From Methylovorus mays (lineage in GTDB: Bacteria > Pseudomonadota > Gammaproteobacteria > Burkholderiales > Methylophilaceae), in contig NZ_JAJAVG010000005.1 in NCBI RefSeq assembly GCF_020531915.1, positions 124,001 through 188,000 on the forward strand: 64,000 nt of DNA. Direction: 5' to 3'. The notes under the pieces are model-generated. The model was not told where the DNA came from. It searched no databases and saw only the letters and a list, made by a program, of their open reading frames with translations. Each line of letters begins with the position of its first letter. The first letter of the stretch is position 1. The position numbers were made by a program, and so were the translations under genes. Below are positions 26,168 to 35,050 of this stretch, piece by piece.

Positions 26168-27928
26168 CTACTGGGCAAGCCGGGGCGGCTGCCCTGCCAA
26201 CTGGGTGGATGACAAGGCAGGCTGCTGAATCTCGCGCATGCCATCGCGGAAGGTAGGATCACCCACCCAGGTCGGGCGCTGCACAAAGGCGGTATTGACC
26301 AGGCTTTTGCTGGGGTCAAAGCCGCTGTAATGCAGCCCGGCCAGATCAGACCAGGTTTGCTCGAAATAGGCCGTGCTGTATTCACGATTCAAGGCAAAGC
26401 CCAGGTTCTGCGGGTTGTCCTGTTTCCACTGATCCGAGGTCCAGACAAACATGGGAATGGCAAACATGGGCAGGGTCGGGTTGCCTTCATTGCGGCCGAC
26501 AAACTCATATGGCGGCGTGTCATAGACATCTTCACCGTGGTCGGACATGAAGGTCAGCATGCTGCGCTCGCCTTTGGCCTGCAGGGTTTTCATCAGGGTA
26601 GCCAGCACGTAATCGTTGTAGCGCACGGCGTTGTCGTAGGTATTGACGACCTGGGCCTTGTTGTCATCCAGCCAATCCGGCAGACCGGTACGATCCTTGA
26701 AGTAATCGAACTCGGGCGGATAGCGGTATTCGTATTTCATGTGCGTGCCCAGGAGGTGAACGACGATGAATTTGCGTTGCGCGGGGTCAGCCAGCGCGGA
26801 TTCAAAGGGCTTGAACACATTGCTGTCGTATTCGCGCGAGTTCTGATAACGCGTATTGTTGGTGTAGCGCTGCACATCGGCCAGCTGCGAGAAGTAGGCC
26901 AGCATGGTGTTGCGTTTGGTGATGGTCTGCTGGTTGGTGATCCAGAAGGTCTTGTAGCCCGCCTGTTTCATGAGATTCATGATCGAAGGCTTGGTCATGA
27001 CGGCATCCGGGTTATCGCGGTCAGCAAAGGTCAGCGCCTGCTCCAGCACTTCGATGGTTGAGGCGCGCGGCGACACCACACGGGTAAAAATGCTGAGCTG
27101 GTCTTTCATCTTGTCGAGGTTGGGCGTGGTATCGCGCGGATAGCCATACAGCCCCCAATGCAGGCGAGTGGATGACTCGCCGATCACCAGCACCAGCGTG
27201 CCAGGCTTGCCCGCGTATTGATCCTGCAGATTGGCAAGTGGCGGCAAGGCGCTGTTTTTTTCCAGCAGCGCCTGCATATTGCCGAGCTGGCGCCGATACT
27301 GAAAATAGCCCATCACCAGTTGCCAGGGTTCGGCCGGCTCCATACGGCGCTGCATGTGGTCGATGACCCGGTCCCAGCTTTGATGGCTGATGAAGCGATC
27401 CTCTATGAACGGCAGCACGTGTATCGGCACAATGATCAAGAGGCAGGCCACCAGCTTGCCACGCCACGAAAATGCCAGCGGCTGCACGCGTTGCCACAAG
27501 AACCAGGCCGCGAAGGTATGCGCGATATACACCAGCGGCATCCACCACTTGAAGTACTGCGCTACATATTCGGAAGACTCGGCAGGGTTGGACTCAAACA
27601 GGATATACAGCACGCTCTGCGAAAATTCCTGGTGATACACGCAGAAATACGCGAGGCTCAACAAGGAAGTCGCCCACAACACAATACCGATAATGGCGGT
27701 GATGGCCTTGGTATGCCGGGGGAGCAGCAATACCGGCACCAGCCACAGAAAACTCATGTACACCGCCTGGCGGAAGCCGATAAAAATCGTCGCATCCGTC
27801 ATTTGCAGGAGCACATGCGTCACCCCTGAGAAATAGAAAAAGAACAAATATAGATTTAAAAAGCGCAGAAAGGACGAACTGCTGGCCTTCTCCGCACCCA
27901 TTGCTTCAGGGCTCACCATAGTTTTCAT
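26168..27928 (-). CDS. Phosphoethanolamine transferase (CptA/EptC-like)
   Basis: The 586-residue inner-membrane enzyme has about five N-terminal membrane helices (residues 20-175). A periplasmic sulfatase-fold domain follows, with the nucleophile region LVIGESSTRLHWGLYGYPR, metal ligands in TFMSDHGEDVYD, and HLLGTHMKYEYRYP. The GESxTR pattern and RDTTPNL are closest to CptA, which adds phosphoethanolamine to core heptose of LPS; EptA and EptB act on lipid A or Kdo. Addition lowers surface negative charge. No two-component regulator is adjacent. Confidence 0.88.
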   Translation of the reverse strand: MKTMVSPEAMGAEKASSSSFLRFLNLYLFFFYFSGVTHVLLQMTDATIFIGFRQAVYMSFLWLVPVLLLPRHTKAITAIIGIVLWATSLLSLAYFCVYHQEFSQSVLYILFESNPAESSEYVAQYFKWWMPLVYIAHTFAAWFLWQRVQPLAFSWRGKLVACLLIIVPIHVLPFIEDRFISHQSWDRVIDHMQRRMEPAEPWQLVMGYFQYRRQLGNMQALLEKNSALPPLANLQDQYAGKPGTLVLVIGESSTRLHWGLYGYPRDTTPNLDKMKDQLSIFTRVVSPRASTIEVLEQALTFADRDNPDAVMTKPSIMNLMKQAGYKTFWITNQQTITKRNTMLAYFSQLADVQRYTNNTRYQNSREYDSNVFKPFESALADPAQRKFIVVHLLGTHMKYEYRYPPEFDYFKDRTGLPDWLDDNKAQVVNTYDNAVRYNDYVLATLMKTLQAKGERSMLTFMSDHGEDVYDTPPYEFVGRNEGNPTLPMFAIPMFVWTSDQWKQDNPQNLGFALNREYSTAYFEQTWSDLAGLHYSGFDPSKSLVNTAFVQRPTWVGDPTFRDGMREIQQPALSSTQLAGQPPRLAQ

Positions 27929-28447
27929 GCATCACTCGTCGTTGATCGTTTTTATTGTGTTGGTCCGCTATCGGATTGATAGCCATGGAATAGATATCAA
28001 GGAACGTGCCGACGCGCGATGGCATGCGCCATACAATTAAATATGCATAAAAATCATTAAGTTAAATTTAATCAGCCGTCGACATTCCGGCCGGGATGAC
28101 GCAGCGTGCGGATAAAGCCCGCAAAAAAACGAAGTATTGGGTGAAGAACACTGCAGTTATTTCATGGATTAAGACGTCAGACGGAAGTCCACGCAAAAAA
28201 ACACAGCGGACATGTTGAGGATGACAGGCAACTTGACTGCCTTCAGCAAAACTTATGCATGGCATCCGCGTTTGACCATGAACAAGAAAATCAAGCTATT
28301 ATCGTTACAGCGTTATCTTTAGCGCTGCTCAGGCCAGTGTGGATGGCAGCGCCAAGTTCTTCCAGGCATCAATAAGCTTAATAATAAATTCCGTGGCGGA
28401 TACATAGTGCATTGTTGATCCGCGACTTTCTGGTGGAGCCTTTGGTC
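27929..28447. other. Intergenic region before the EAL gene
   Basis: About 520 bases, AT-rich in the middle, with no supported gene. A short hairpin (CAGCG with CGCTG around 28308-28326) lies upstream of the EAL gene. Nothing else could be assigned. Confidence 0.4.
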
Positions 28448-29785
28448 ATGGAGATACAGCCACACACCAAGCAATCCTTACGCATGCGCCGCGCGCTGCT
28501 TCTCGGCTCTGCTGTGCTCGGCAGCATTTCCGTGTTCTGGGGCATCTACTTTGCGGTTGATCAAAACTGGCCCATCTTCTGCCTTAACCTGTTCTCCATT
28601 CTGGTCTCCGCCATCACGGCAGGTCTGACCTATCGTGGACGCATCAAGGTTGCGGCCATCCTGCTGTTCTCCTCGGTATATACGGTGCTCTGCCTGTTTT
28701 GCCTGTTTCTGGATGTGCCCAGCGCTGAAGCACCGCGTTCCAATCAGAACTACTTTCTCGTTATCGCGCTGTTCGCATCATTAGCCTTCAAGGGAGATAG
28801 CCCCTGGCTCCGGCACGGCATGGTCACGGCAGGCCTCATTGCCTTTGTCTGCTTTGCCAGCAGCAACTGGGGCATCACCTCCCCCTATATGCTGGGCAAT
28901 GATGTGCGTATCCCCGGCACCTGGTTTCATAACATCATCATCACCGCCGTGCTGTATGCCCTGGTCTGGGTGATGCAGGCTAATCTCGCCGAGCGCAATG
29001 CGCTGGAATCGGATCTGCGCAAAGCCCTGCTCGCCAATCAGCTGGTGCTCTACTACCAGCCGCAGGCAGGCGATGACGGCCGCATTGTGGGCGCCGAAGC
29101 CTTGCTGCGTTGGCAGCATCCGGTAAAAGGCATGGTCTCGCCCGCCGATTTCATTCCCCTGGCCGAAGAAACCGGGCTGATCCTGCCGATCGGGCACTGG
29201 GTGCTGGGCACGGCGTGTGCGCAGCTCATGGCATGGTCAAGACATCCCGCCACGGCGCATTTGTCCATCGCGGTCAATGTCAGCGCCCTGCAATTCAAGC
29301 AGCCCGATTATGTCAGTCAGGTGGTCTCGGTGATTGAACGCTCAGGCATCAACCCGACCCTGCTCAAGCTGGAGCTGACCGAAAGCATGCTGGTTAATGA
29401 TGTGAATGACATCATCGCCAAAATGCACGCCTTGAAAGCCAAAGGCGTGGGCTTATCCCTGGATGATTTTGGCACGGGCTATTCATCCCTCAGCTACCTG
29501 AAGAAATTGCCGCTGGATCAGCTCAAGATTGATCAATCCTTTGTGCGTGACATGCTGACGGATGGCAATGATGTGGCCATTGTGCAAACGCTGGTGGCAT
29601 TAGGGCAGGCGATGCATCTGCATGTGATTGCCGAAGGGGTGGAAACCGAACAGCACCGCCAGTTTCTGGCAGACATGGGCTGCTTGTCGTATCAGGGATA
29701 TTTGCTCAGCAAGCCGGTGCCGATTGCCGAGTTTGAAGCGCTGCTGGCTGCGCATGATGCGGCCAATGCAAAGGCCTGGGCTTGA
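28448..29785 (+). CDS. Membrane-anchored EAL-domain cyclic-di-GMP phosphodiesterase
   Basis: The 445-residue protein has an N-terminal integral-membrane domain of about five helices (residues 15-178) and an EAL domain (about 185-435). The catalytic motifs are intact: GAEALLRW (EAL at 217-219), LELTES, SLDDFGTGYSSLSYLKKLP and IAEGVETEQH. It should hydrolyse cyclic di-GMP. The membrane domain does not obviously match a named MASE type and is likely sensory. The ATG at 28448, with TGGAG upstream, is preferred over a TTG at 28412. Confidence 0.88.
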   Translation: MEIQPHTKQSLRMRRALLLGSAVLGSISVFWGIYFAVDQNWPIFCLNLFSILVSAITAGLTYRGRIKVAAILLFSSVYTVLCLFCLFLDVPSAEAPRSNQNYFLVIALFASLAFKGDSPWLRHGMVTAGLIAFVCFASSNWGITSPYMLGNDVRIPGTWFHNIIITAVLYALVWVMQANLAERNALESDLRKALLANQLVLYYQPQAGDDGRIVGAEALLRWQHPVKGMVSPADFIPLAEETGLILPIGHWVLGTACAQLMAWSRHPATAHLSIAVNVSALQFKQPDYVSQVVSVIERSGINPTLLKLELTESMLVNDVNDIIAKMHALKAKGVGLSLDDFGTGYSSLSYLKKLPLDQLKIDQSFVRDMLTDGNDVAIVQTLVALGQAMHLHVIAEGVETEQHRQFLADMGCLSYQGYLLSKPVPIAEFEALLAAHDAANAKAWA

Positions 29786-29910
29786 AAAAACAATGACTGG
29801 GAGCGGCGAACCCCCAGCCATCATCTCCTTACTTTAGCGGGATTGATTGTATAGAAACCCCAGGGTTTGGGAATGTGGCAAATTGCCGCAGGCTTGAGCC
29901 TGAAGGGGCT

Positions 29911-30462
29911 TTATGCCACCAGCGCCTGCTGGGCCGAAGGATGCAATAGCAGCGCTGCCTGCTCAAGCGCCACATCAATCCGCTGCTCAATGGCTTCGCT
30001 GGTCAGTTTGTAATGGGTGAATTCCGAGTCCTTGGCATAGATGGCCGTGGGTACGGTGTACAGACCAAAGAAAGTAGCCAGGATACGCAACTGGTAATCG
30101 AGAATGGATGCATGCTGGTCACTGCCCCCCGTTGCCGCCAGAATCGCCACTTTGCCATTCAGGGCTTTGGGGTCGAGCAGATCAAAAAAGTGCTTCATCA
30201 AGCCAGTGTAAGAAGCCTTGTAGACCGGACTCGCAATCACGATCAGCTCTGCGTTGCGCAACTTGTCGTGCGCTGACTGAATCGCCGCCGGAAAGTCATT
30301 GAAACTGACGGTAGTACCGAGCACATCAATCAGCTGCGCAATATCCACGACATCGCCTGAGGCATGCAGACGCTGAGTCGCCTTGGCGACGATGGTATCG
30401 ACCAGTGCCCTGGTTCTGGATGGGCTGGTAATGCTGCCTGATACACCAATAATGTTTGCCAT
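29911..30462 (-). CDS. NADPH-dependent FMN reductase (SsuE/MsuE family)
   Basis: The 183-residue flavodoxin-like protein starts MANIIGVSGSITSPSRT with the FMN phosphate-binding loop. It continues with AELIVIASPVYKASYTGLMKHFFDLL and ILAATGGSDQH, characteristic of SsuE/MsuE reductases that supply reduced flavin to two-component sulfonate monooxygenases. No monooxygenase is adjacent, so its partner lies elsewhere. GGAA precedes the ATG at 30462; an upstream GTG is less likely. Confidence 0.88.
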   Translation of the reverse strand: MANIIGVSGSITSPSRTRALVDTIVAKATQRLHASGDVVDIAQLIDVLGTTVSFNDFPAAIQSAHDKLRNAELIVIASPVYKASYTGLMKHFFDLLDPKALNGKVAILAATGGSDQHASILDYQLRILATFFGLYTVPTAIYAKDSEFTHYKLTSEAIEQRIDVALEQAALLLHPSAQQALVA

Positions 30463-30551
30463 GTTTGTTTCCACTTATAAATTAACTAACTTCAAATGCA
30501 TGGCAAGGATCATGCCTGAAAAAAAAACCACGGAAGTTCGGCATCTTACCT

Positions 30552-30573
30552 AAAAAAACAGTGAACACTGTTT
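30552..30573 (-). terminator. Intrinsic terminator of the pqi operon
   Basis: The perfect 8-bp stem AAACAGTG-(aa)-CACTGTTT is followed on the minus strand by a run of Us. It lies about 64 bases beyond the GNAT gene, the last of the operon. Confidence 0.7.
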
Positions 30574-30636
30574 CTGGCTCAGCAGTTTTTCTGTTTGGCA
30601 TGTTGCCACGGCAACACTTCACAAGCCCTGTCTGAT

Positions 30637-31074
30637 TTAAAGCCCCTTGACCATCAAGCAATGCGGAATGCCGATTTCAGTAAACAGCTCACCATGCGTG
30701 GCATAGCCCAGGCTTTGATAAAAGGCCACGGCACTTTCGCGGGCGTGGAGGTGCATTTCCTGATAGCCAGTCTGCCGGGCAAGCATTTCGGCGTGTGCCA
30801 CCAGGCGACGGCCTATGCCTTTGCCTTGCAGCTGCGTATCTACCGCCACCTGACGCATCTGCACCTGGCGCGGGTTCAGGGGTTTCAGTACCAGACACGC
30901 CACCAGCGTTTGCTCAAGGTAAGCACCAATATGCTGGGAGTCAGCTTCCGCCGCGAGTTGCTCGGCGGAGAAGACCAGTCCGAGAGGTTGTCTCAGGATG
31001 GCATGGCGCAGGGCGACTTCGGCCATGTACTCAGGCGAGTTATGCGCGATGGTGTTAAATATCAGGGCATCCAT
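30637..31074 (-). CDS. GNAT-family N-acetyltransferase
   Basis: The 145-residue product has the GNAT acetyl-CoA site VAVDTQLQGKGIGRRLVAHAE and the later HARESAVAFYQSLGY motif. The substrate is unknown. It starts 11 bases after the pqiC stop and is followed by a terminator, so it is part of the pqi operon, although acetyltransferases are not known parts of the Pqi machine. Confidence 0.85.
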   Translation of the reverse strand: MDALIFNTIAHNSPEYMAEVALRHAILRQPLGLVFSAEQLAAEADSQHIGAYLEQTLVACLVLKPLNPRQVQMRQVAVDTQLQGKGIGRRLVAHAEMLARQTGYQEMHLHARESAVAFYQSLGYATHGELFTEIGIPHCLMVKGL

Positions 31075-31085
31075 CTACGAGAATG

Positions 31086-31700
31086 CTAGGAACAAGTGGC
31101 TGACTGCGTGTTGGCCCACGCGTGCGCCTGCTCGGCTACACGGACAGCCAAAGCAGCTATGCTGCGCTGCTGCGCTTGCACCAGTTCAGCATAGCCGCCC
31201 GGGGCTTGCTCCTGAAACTGCCCGCGGCAGATAAATCGCGCATTCCCCGTCTGCTTGACAAAGCCCAGGCTCCAGTCGGCATCCAGTTGCACGTTTTGGC
31301 CCAGCCAGGCATCCAGACGACGCACCTGCACCTTGATCCGCAATACGGGCTGATCCCTGGGTGCGGGCAGGCCGGCAATATCCTGGGTATGCAGACGTTG
31401 CGTCAGCTGCGCAGACAAGGCATTACGGAACTCATCCGCCAGCGGCCCGGCCCAGCGTTCGCCATCCACGATAGCGACATTGCTGCCCCCTTGTCTGACT
31501 ACCAGCTGCGACTGATCCAGCTGCGGCGGAATGCCCACCGGTAGCACCTCAATCAGAAATGCTGCCTTCTGCTGGCTCTCGGCAATGGACGCTGCCGGAG
31601 CCAGCAGCGTGTGGTAATGCACGGGAGCTGAGACAGACGAGCATCCGCTCATAGCGAGCATGAGCAAGCCCCCCAGGTAAATACGGTTGATGCGGATCAT
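31086..31700 (-). CDS. pqiC: PqiC-like outer-membrane lipoprotein
   Basis: The 204-residue ABC-type transport auxiliary lipoprotein has a lipobox in LLMLAMSGC and the DUF330 pattern VHYHTLLAP, LPVGIPPQLDQSQLVVR, and ERWAGPLADEFRNALS. In Pqi systems PqiC sits in the outer membrane and docks to the PqiB needle for lipid movement across the periplasm. Its ATG overlaps the pqiB stop (ATGA). Confidence 0.9.
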   Translation of the reverse strand: MIRINRIYLGGLLMLAMSGCSSVSAPVHYHTLLAPAASIAESQQKAAFLIEVLPVGIPPQLDQSQLVVRQGGSNVAIVDGERWAGPLADEFRNALSAQLTQRLHTQDIAGLPAPRDQPVLRIKVQVRRLDAWLGQNVQLDADWSLGFVKQTGNARFICRGQFQEQAPGGYAELVQAQQRSIAALAVRVAEQAHAWANTQSATCS

Positions 31701-33400
31701 TTGGTCGACTCCTCTTTCGTCGTTGGCGCTGGGGGTTTTGTGGTGACGGCAGACGGCTCTTGCGGACGCCCGAGCAACAGGGATTCGGGATGACGGCCCA
31801 GCAAATCGGTCAGCACGCGCAATGAGCGCGATGTACGCTGCACCTCTTGTAAGGTCTGCCCCAGATTCTGCTGCAGCGGTGCATCCTCCGCCAGCAGGCT
31901 GTCCACATTGCCAAAGGTCTGTCTGGCTTGCTGCATGGTCTCGTCAGCCTCCTGCATGGTGCGTTGGGTTTGCTGCAGGGTTTGCGCAGTCTGGGGCAAT
32001 ACCTGGCGATTGACCTGCGTGAGGGTATTGTCGAGATTCACCAGCGTCGCATCCAGGTTTCGTGCTATCGAATCCAGCGGCATTTTTTCAATTTTGGCGA
32101 CAATGTTGGCAATCTGCTCCTGCATACGGTCAAAGCTGCCATTGATGGTCGGCAAGTTGATCGGGCGGGCGTTAACATCCATCTCTGCTTTGGGCGCATT
32201 GGGGATAAAATCCATGGCGATATAGAGTTGCCCGGTCAGAATGTTGCCCAGCCGTGCCTGGGCACGCAACCCCTGCTTGACCATGGCGTGCATGAAGACG
32301 GCAGCCTGCTTGTCATTATCACCTTCCAGTTTCGGCAACTTGTCCAGTACCCTGCCCATGCGCTCTGGATACACCAGCACCCCGACTACTGTGGGGAAGC
32401 GGTGCTTGACCGGGTCGTAATCCAGGTTGATGGACACCACATGTCCCAGATCCACACCTGAAAACTGCACCGGCGCGCCAACGGAAAGTCCGCGTAGCGA
32501 TTGCTCGAACTTGAGCTGGATGTATTGCGCCTCGCCATCGGGCGGCGCCATCGCAGCCCCCTGGTCTGCGTTCAGCGTGAATTCGGTATCCTTGGGCGCC
32601 GGACTGGCCTGGCGGCCCATGGGCGAGGCAAAAGCCACGCCTCCGGCCACAATGGTGGAAACAGATTGCGTCTTGAGCTTGAGCCCATCCGCCCCCAAAG
32701 ACACATCGACACCACTCGCGTTCCAGAAACGGGTATTCGTGGTCACATAGCGGTCATAAGGCGCGTCAATGAATATCTGCAGCTTGATGTCCTGGCCGCT
32801 CTCGCCCAGTTGATACGATGCCACGCGCCCGACCTGAATCCGCCGGTAATAGACCGGAGAGCCAATATCCAGCGACCCCAGATCCTCGCTCTTCAAGATG
32901 AAGGATTTTCCCGGCATGTCGCCCACCACGGGTGGTGGCATTTCCAGCCCGGTAAATTCGCTGGCGGTGTCTTCCGACTGACCTTTATCCACACCGATAT
33001 AAGCGCCCGAGAACAGGGTATCCACGCCGGAAATCCCGCTGGCACCGATGCGTGGACGCACCACCCAGAAGCGGCTGTCTTTGCTGGTCAGGCTTTTGGC
33101 GCTTTGCATCAGCGCCACCTTGACCTTCACATGCGAGCCATCTTTGCTCAGGGTAATCGCCGTCACAGCCCCCACGGTCACGTCCTTGTATTTGACCGGG
33201 GTTTTACCAGCCTCGAGACCGGTGGCTGTATGAAAGAGAATGGTGATCTCGGGACCTTCCGACAGCCAGGCATGTACCAGCATGGAAATACCGATGGCCG
33301 CCGCCACGATGGGCACTGTCCAGATCAGCGAAATACCCCAGCGGCGGCGGATGATCGCCGGCTTGCCAGGCTGTGGGCGTGCTTCAGTTGTATCGTTCAT
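31697..33400 (-). CDS. pqiB: PqiB MCE-domain lipid-transport protein
   Basis: The 567-residue protein has one N-terminal membrane helix (WGISLIWTVPIVAAAIGISM) and three MCE domains, at about 45-140, 160-225 and 290-395, recognisable from repeats such as GLEAGKTPVKYKDVTVGAV, DIGSPVYYRRIQVGRV and LSVGAPVQFSGVDLGHV. A long C-terminal coiled coil follows. Hexamers of PqiB form a syringe-like channel between the membranes. The ATG overlaps the pqiA2 stop. Confidence 0.95.
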   Translation of the reverse strand: MNDTTEARPQPGKPAIIRRRWGISLIWTVPIVAAAIGISMLVHAWLSEGPEITILFHTATGLEAGKTPVKYKDVTVGAVTAITLSKDGSHVKVKVALMQSAKSLTSKDSRFWVVRPRIGASGISGVDTLFSGAYIGVDKGQSEDTASEFTGLEMPPPVVGDMPGKSFILKSEDLGSLDIGSPVYYRRIQVGRVASYQLGESGQDIKLQIFIDAPYDRYVTTNTRFWNASGVDVSLGADGLKLKTQSVSTIVAGGVAFASPMGRQASPAPKDTEFTLNADQGAAMAPPDGEAQYIQLKFEQSLRGLSVGAPVQFSGVDLGHVVSINLDYDPVKHRFPTVVGVLVYPERMGRVLDKLPKLEGDNDKQAAVFMHAMVKQGLRAQARLGNILTGQLYIAMDFIPNAPKAEMDVNARPINLPTINGSFDRMQEQIANIVAKIEKMPLDSIARNLDATLVNLDNTLTQVNRQVLPQTAQTLQQTQRTMQEADETMQQARQTFGNVDSLLAEDAPLQQNLGQTLQEVQRTSRSLRVLTDLLGRHPESLLLGRPQEPSAVTTKPPAPTTKEESTK

Positions 33401-34080
33401 TCGGTGTCACCATCCCATATCAAACGCGGATCAAAACTCATGGCAGAAAGCATGGTCATGATCACCACCATGCCAAAGAAAAGAATGCCGATGCGCGGCT
33501 CAATGTCGCTCAGGCCCTGAAATTTCACCAAAGCCGCCACCACCGCCACCACCAGCACATCCAGCATGGACCAGTAACCGACCAACTCCACCATGCGGTA
33601 AAGTTTGGCGCGCTCTTTCATGGCCCAGCGACTGCCTCGCTGCGATGTGGCAAACAACACGCCCAGCACCACAAACTTAGTACAGGGCACCAGCACGCTG
33701 GCAATGAAAATCACCAGGGCAATGCCATACGAACCTGATTTCCAGAACTCGATCACCCCTTGCATGATGGTGTTGTCACTGCCACTGCCCAGCAGGCTGG
33801 TGTACATCACCGGCAACACATTGGCCGGTATGTAAAAAATCAGGCCGGCCAGCAACAAGGCCCATGCCCGGGCAATACTGTTGGGGCGCCGCCGGTGCAA
33901 TGGAGCGCCGCAACGCGGGCAAATCACCTGATGACTGCGCCCACGCGCACCATTCCCGCATGCCTCTGACTCCGCTACAGGCCGATGGTGCGACGCTTGA
34001 GGCAGCGTATCCTGGCAAACCAGCCCGCAAGCGTGGCAGCTCACCACGCCGAGACGACCTGCTGACACAGCGCCTGTCAT
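33397..34080 (-). CDS. pqiA: PqiA-domain inner-membrane protein, second copy
   Basis: The 227-residue single-domain PqiA has a Cys-rich N-terminal part (CHACGLVCQ, then CPRCGAPLHRRRPNSI, a rubredoxin-like zinc ribbon) and four membrane segments starting at ALLLAGLIFYIPANVLPVMY. E. coli PqiA fuses two such domains; here they are separate proteins. The start at 34080 overlaps the stop of the first copy (ATGA); an upstream alternative would run into the other gene. It provides the inner-membrane part feeding PqiB. Confidence 0.9.
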   Translation of the reverse strand: MTGAVSAGRLGVVSCHACGLVCQDTLPQASHHRPVAESEACGNGARGRSHQVICPRCGAPLHRRRPNSIARAWALLLAGLIFYIPANVLPVMYTSLLGSGSDNTIMQGVIEFWKSGSYGIALVIFIASVLVPCTKFVVLGVLFATSQRGSRWAMKERAKLYRMVELVGYWSMLDVLVVAVVAALVKFQGLSDIEPRIGILFFGMVVIMTMLSAMSFDPRLIWDGDTE

Positions 34081-34706
34081 GCCTGCGCCTTTTGGGCTGA
34101 TCTCGCTGGCTCGGTCATTTCCCACAACCAATGAATATCGCGATTGGCGATGACCGTCAGCAGGATCATGAGCAATGCCGTTGCCCAGATGCCGGCGCCC
34201 GGCGCCACCTGCAAAAAGCCGGAAAGCTTGATAACGGCCACCAGTATCCCCAGCAGGCAAACTTCGACCATGCTCCATGGCCGCAATGCCACCAGCATGC
34301 GCATGGCACGCTCAAAGCCCGGCGCACGTTTTCCAAAACGTGCATACAGCAACACCCAGCCCAGCAGGCTGATCTGCAAAAACGGCACGATGATGATGGA
34401 CATGGCTGTTGGCACCGCAATCGGGGCCGCCGGGCCATGCGCCAGCGCCGCTGCCGATGCCCATAGCGTGGCCTCGTTATGCATGCCCTTGAAGCTGATA
34501 TAAATCACCGGGCACACATTCGCCATCACAAACACGATCGCCGCGGCGATGGTCAATGCCAGCCAGCGATCCACATCCAGCCGGCTGGCACGATAAAGAA
34601 TCGCGTCGCAACGTTCACATCGCGCCAATTGCCCTGGAGTCAGCGGCGTACGCTCATACACGCTGTCGCAGTGCTCACAGGCCACCAGATGGGGGAAGGT
34701 TTTCAT
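34077..34706 (-). CDS. pqiA: PqiA-domain inner-membrane protein, first copy
   Basis: The 209-residue protein starts with a zinc ribbon (CEHCDSVYER, then CERCDAILYRAS) and has four membrane segments (WLALTIAAAIVFVMANVCPV onward). It is the first gene of the operon pqiA1-pqiA2-pqiB-pqiC-GNAT, with ATGA overlaps between the first four. Each half of the normally fused PqiA is therefore made as its own polypeptide. Confidence 0.9.
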   Translation of the reverse strand: MKTFPHLVACEHCDSVYERTPLTPGQLARCERCDAILYRASRLDVDRWLALTIAAAIVFVMANVCPVIYISFKGMHNEATLWASAAALAHGPAAPIAVPTAMSIIIVPFLQISLLGWVLLYARFGKRAPGFERAMRMLVALRPWSMVEVCLLGILVAVIKLSGFLQVAPGAGIWATALLMILLTVIANRDIHWLWEMTEPARSAQKAQA

Positions 34707-35050
34707 ATCAGGGGTTGATTAAATTCACTCATGCGAGCGATCATTCTAGAGCGATCACTCTAAATCAGCAATTATTTATTTTGGAAAATGCGATATGAAA
34801 GAAAGCGTGGCTCTGCCAGATACCGGAGGAGACCGCCAGATGACCAGTTTGAGTTAGGCTCTTGAAAAACATGGCAAGCACCGCCCCTGGTCCAGTACAT
34901 GGCAAGAGCATGCGGCATGACCTCGTCCTCAAGCTGTTCAAGCTTGATATTGTCTATCGGGACGTTTCACTGCTTAAAACTGAATGTCGCTGTGCGTCGC
35001 CTTATGTAATTTGCTACGCTAGCAAGCGCTAACCACCGGGAGCCCTTCAC
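34707..35050. other. Intergenic region between pqi operon and Nramp-like gene
   Basis: About 344 bases holding two divergent promoters. Near 34736-34760 there is an imperfect tandem repeat (AGCGATCANTCTA twice) just upstream of the pqi operon, which could be a regulator site. No gene is supported and no manganese-type riboswitch was seen before the transporter. Confidence 0.4.

Noticed and set aside
28068-28265. 65-codon minus-strand open frame before the EAL gene
   Set aside because: No translation signal and no protein-like features; more likely an accidental frame in the intergenic region.
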